Assembly: GCA_045643125.1 (NCBI GenBank)
Contig: JAZUKE010000088.1
Coordinates: 1-24,400, forward strand
Length of the DNA stretch: 24,400 bases
Source: UBA1206 sp045643125
GTDB taxonomy: Bacteria; Bacillota; Clostridia; Oscillospirales; CAG-382
Direction of reading: 5' to 3'
Under the pieces are notes generated by a model. It was not told the DNA's origin. It saw only the letters and a list, made by a program, of their open reading frames with translations, and ran no database searches. This document shows, piece by piece, positions 22,190-24,400 of this stretch; the stretch's first letter is position 1, and each line of letters starts with the position of its first letter. The position numbers and the translations under genes were made by a program.

Positions 22190-23565
22190 AAAAGGATTAC
22201 AAAACAATAAAAGAAGTCGTAGGACCTCTTATGATGGTCGACTGCGTCGAAAACGTAAAGTACGACGAACTCGTTGAAATACACGAATCCGACGGCTCCA
22301 TCCGTATGGGCAAGGTGCTTGAAGCAAAAGGCAGCACCGCACTCGTTCAGCTTTTCGAAGGCGCACAGGGACTTCAGATCTCCGATTCCAAAGCACGCTT
22401 CCTCGGTCACAGCCTTGAACTCACCGTTTCTCCCGATATGATCGGCAGAATTTTTGACGGTGTAGGCAAGCCCAAGGACGGCGGCTCCCCCATCATTTCC
22501 GATACGAAGCTCAACATCAACGGTTCTCCGCTCAATCCGGCAGCGCGTGACTACCCTGCCGAATTCATACAGACCGGCATTTCCGCCATCGACGGACTCA
22601 ACACCCTCGTAAGAGGACAGAAGCTCCCGATATTCTCCGGCTCCGGTCTTCCTCACGCCGAGCTTGCGGCTCAGATCGCAAGGCAGGCAAAGGTCAGAGG
22701 CACCGACGAAAAATTCGCGGTCGTTTTCGCCGCCATCGGCATCACGTTTGAAGAAGCCGAATTCTTCCGTGAAGACTTCAAGAGAACCGGCGCTATCGAA
22801 AGATCGGTACTCTTCCTCAACCTTGCGGACGACCCCGCAGTTGAACGTATAGCAACTCCGCGTATGGCAATAACCTGCGCCGAATACCTTGCTTACACGC
22901 TCGGTATGCACGTTCTCGTTATTATGACCGATATCACCAACTACGCCGAAGCGCTCCGCGAAGTATCTGCCGCCCGTAAAGAAGTTCCAGGCAGACGCGG
23001 ATATCCCGGCTATATGTACACCGACCTTGCTTCTCTTTATGAAAGAGCCGGACGTATCAACGGCAACAAAGGCTCCATCACGCAGATCCCCATTCTGACG
23101 ATGCCCGAAGACGACAAGACTCACCCGATCCCCGACCTTACCGGCTACATCACCGAAGGTCAGATCATCCTTTCGCGTGACCTTTATATGAAAGGTATCG
23201 AGCCGCCCATCAACGTGCTTCCGTCCCTTTCACGTCTTAAAAACAAAGGTATCGGCAAGGGCAAGACCCGTGAAGACCACGCCGACACTATGAACCAGAT
23301 CTTCTCCGCTTACGCAAGAGGAAAGACCGCCGCTGAACTTGCGGTAGTCCTCGGCGAATCCGCACTTTCCGATATGGATAAAAAGTACGCATCTTTCGCA
23401 GACCAGTTTGAAAAACGCTACGTTTCTCAGGGCTACGAAACCGACCGTTCCATTGAAGACACCCTTGCGATAGGCTGGGAGCTTCTCTCCACCCTTCCCG
23501 TTACCGAGCTTAAACGTATCCACACCGAGTATATCGACAAATATATGCCCAAGGACGGTGAATGA
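22186..23565 (+). CDS. ntpB: V-type ATPase regulatory subunit B
   Basis: Non-catalytic nucleotide-site subunit that alternates with A in the hexamer, 459 residues. The degenerate P-loop region SGSGLPHAELAAQIARQAKV, the GRRGYPGYMYTDLASLYERAGR segment and NVLPSLSRLKNKGIG, which holds the arginine finger contacting the A-site, are all present. AAAGGA precedes the ATG inside the end of subunit A. The stop overlaps the start of subunit D (ATGA). Confidence 0.98.
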   Translation: MKKDYKTIKEVVGPLMMVDCVENVKYDELVEIHESDGSIRMGKVLEAKGSTALVQLFEGAQGLQISDSKARFLGHSLELTVSPDMIGRIFDGVGKPKDGGSPIISDTKLNINGSPLNPAARDYPAEFIQTGISAIDGLNTLVRGQKLPIFSGSGLPHAELAAQIARQAKVRGTDEKFAVVFAAIGITFEEAEFFREDFKRTGAIERSVLFLNLADDPAVERIATPRMAITCAEYLAYTLGMHVLVIMTDITNYAEALREVSAARKEVPGRRGYPGYMYTDLASLYERAGRINGNKGSITQIPILTMPEDDKTHPIPDLTGYITEGQIILSRDLYMKGIEPPINVLPSLSRLKNKGIGKGKTREDHADTMNQIFSAYARGKTAAELAVVLGESALSDMDKKYASFADQFEKRYVSQGYETDRSIEDTLAIGWELLSTLPVTELKRIHTEYIDKYMPKDGE

Positions 23566-24191
23566 CCGTGGCGACCATCAACCCGACACGAATGGAGCTG
23601 ACCAAGACGAAAAAACGTCTTGCGACAGCCGCCCGCGGCCACAAGCTGCTTAAAGACAAGCAGGACGAAATGGCGCGTCAGTTTATGATATACATTCGCC
23701 GCAACAAGCAGCTTCGTGAAGAGATCGAAGCGCTGCTCGGCGACGCAATGGGCAGAATGTCACTTGCAGAAGCGGAAATGGGCAAAACCTCGCTCGAAGA
23801 AGCCCTTATGATCTCCGATTCTGCAAAGTCGCCCGAATGCGGTATCAAGAACGTAATGTCGATAAAAGTCCCGGATATCCACCAGGAAGCCGGCGTTATC
23901 GGCGGAATATCTTACGGCTTTGCGTTTTCGTCCGACAAGCTCGACTCCGCGGTACTCGCGATGAACGAGCTTATGCCTAAGCTTTATGAGCTTGCCGCAG
24001 TCGAAAAAGCGTGCGATATGCTCGCAGACGAAATGGAACGCACCAGAAGACGTGTAAACGCGCTTGAGTACATTATGATCCCCGAAATGAAGTCGACTAT
24101 CAAGTTCATCACGATGAAACTTGAGGACAACGAACGCTCGAACACAATTCGCTTGATGAAGATTAAGGACAATATGGCAAAGGAAGCGTAA
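23562..24191 (+). CDS. ntpD: V-type ATPase central shaft subunit D
   Basis: The 209-residue shaft subunit is a long antiparallel coiled coil. The family signature NPTRMELTKTKKRLATAARGHKLLKDKQDEM fills residues 7-37, and the returning helix (about 145-205) contains RRVNALEYIMIPEMKSTIKFI. AAGGA is 6 bases before ATG 23562; GTG 23568 is a less likely alternative. This is the last subunit gene; the Enterococcus ntpHJ genes are not present after it. Confidence 0.97.
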   Translation: MTVATINPTRMELTKTKKRLATAARGHKLLKDKQDEMARQFMIYIRRNKQLREEIEALLGDAMGRMSLAEAEMGKTSLEEALMISDSAKSPECGIKNVMSIKVPDIHQEAGVIGGISYGFAFSSDKLDSAVLAMNELMPKLYELAAVEKACDMLADEMERTRRRVNALEYIMIPEMKSTIKFITMKLEDNERSNTIRLMKIKDNMAKEA

Positions 24192-24295
24192 TCCGGAAGC
24201 GCATCATTCGGCGCAGATCATAAAAGCAAAAGAAAAATAGTTAAGGATAAACAGAATTTAATAATAATTTGCAGAGGCAGCTATGGAGTATAAAA

Positions 24296-24400
24296 ATGGG
24301 AAATGAAAAATATTTTGATGAAAATGTAACTCAGTACGATAAATTCAGACCCACATACGGGACAAAAATATTTGAAGATATTTTGTCTTACAGCAGTATA
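24296..24400 (+). CDS. SAM-dependent methyltransferase, N-terminal fragment (cut by window end)
   Basis: An open frame begins at ATG 24296 and runs off the window after 35 codons: MGNEKYFDENVTQYDKFRPT, then YGTKIFEDIL. The FDENV-x-x-YDKxRPTYP-like opening is typical of class I SAM-dependent methyltransferases; the SAM-binding motif would lie beyond the end. GGAG is 7 bases upstream. The 104-base gap after subunit D holds no clear terminator. Substrate unknown. Confidence 0.65.
   Translation, partial: MGNEKYFDENVTQYDKFRPTYGTKIFEDILSYSSI

Noticed and set aside
24192..24295. Terminator for the V-ATPase operon, or ntpH/ntpJ genes
   Set aside because: The 104-base gap has no convincing hairpin with a T run, and the next frame is a methyltransferase start, not a Na+/K+ transporter gene.
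1..24400. Defence system, phage, IS element, CRISPR array or RNA gene
   Set aside because: None of the coding sequences resemble such proteins, no direct-repeat/spacer pattern occurs, and no intergenic gap is large enough or shaped for rRNA; no tRNA cloverleaf was recognised by eye.

Overview
The window looks like a chromosomal segment from a low-to-mid GC Firmicute of class Clostridia, most likely an uncultured gut Oscillospiraceae/Ruminococcaceae-type anaerobe. This rests on the gene neighbourhoods (ylxM-ffh-rpsP-khpA-rimM-trmD; an HPr-like gene beside uvrC; a clostridial/enterococcal-type V-ATPase operon), strong AGGAGG-type ribosome binding sites, near-consensus sigma-A promoters, paired DUF4330-like proteins and a stalk (copper amine oxidase N-like) domain protein. 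No taxon could be confirmed without a search. Codon use and base composition look even across the window. I saw no phage, IS element, CRISPR array, tRNA or rRNA.

Layout. 1-188: intergenic, with short imperfect tandem repeats, a 12-bp inverted repeat and a rightward terminator hairpin. 189-851 (minus): membrane-anchored stalk-domain protein. 983-3112: orphan ClpC-like AAA+ unfoldase with a degenerate second ATPase module. 3109-6647: consensus promoter and 28-bp palindrome driving ylxM-ffh, followed by rpsP-khpA-rimM-trmD (targeting and ribosome/tRNA maturation). The usual next gene, rplS, is absent. 6592-9202: polytopic membrane protein overlapping trmD, plus two DUF4330-like proteins, probably an envelope/exopolysaccharide module. 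9263-9684: a monocistronic HPr/Crh-like regulator with its own promoter and terminator. 9695-13764: uvrC-rsmD-coaD and an enolase-superfamily gene, tightly packed or overlapping. 13852-14838: D-2-hydroxyacid dehydrogenase. 14876-15529: unrecognised anchored helical protein, then a terminator. 15633-24191: a complete V-type ATPase operon in the order G/H-I-K-E-C-F-A-B-D (the E. hirae ntpFIKECGABD order). 24296-24400: start of a SAM-dependent methyltransferase that runs off the window.

How the genes work together. The first block supplies co-translational membrane targeting (Ffh), small-subunit assembly (S16, RimM, KhpA) and tRNA m1G37 modification (TrmD). The last block encodes a rotary ion pump whose proteolipid carries the Na+-coordinating residues known from Enterococcus NtpK, so Na+ transport is the best prediction. 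Most of the window is housekeeping and I do not see a convincing new multi-gene system. The points most worth a second look are the ClpC-like protein with an apparently dead D2 module, the HPr homologue with Arg at the phospho-His position but Ser46 kept, and the palindrome at the ylxM-ffh transcription start.
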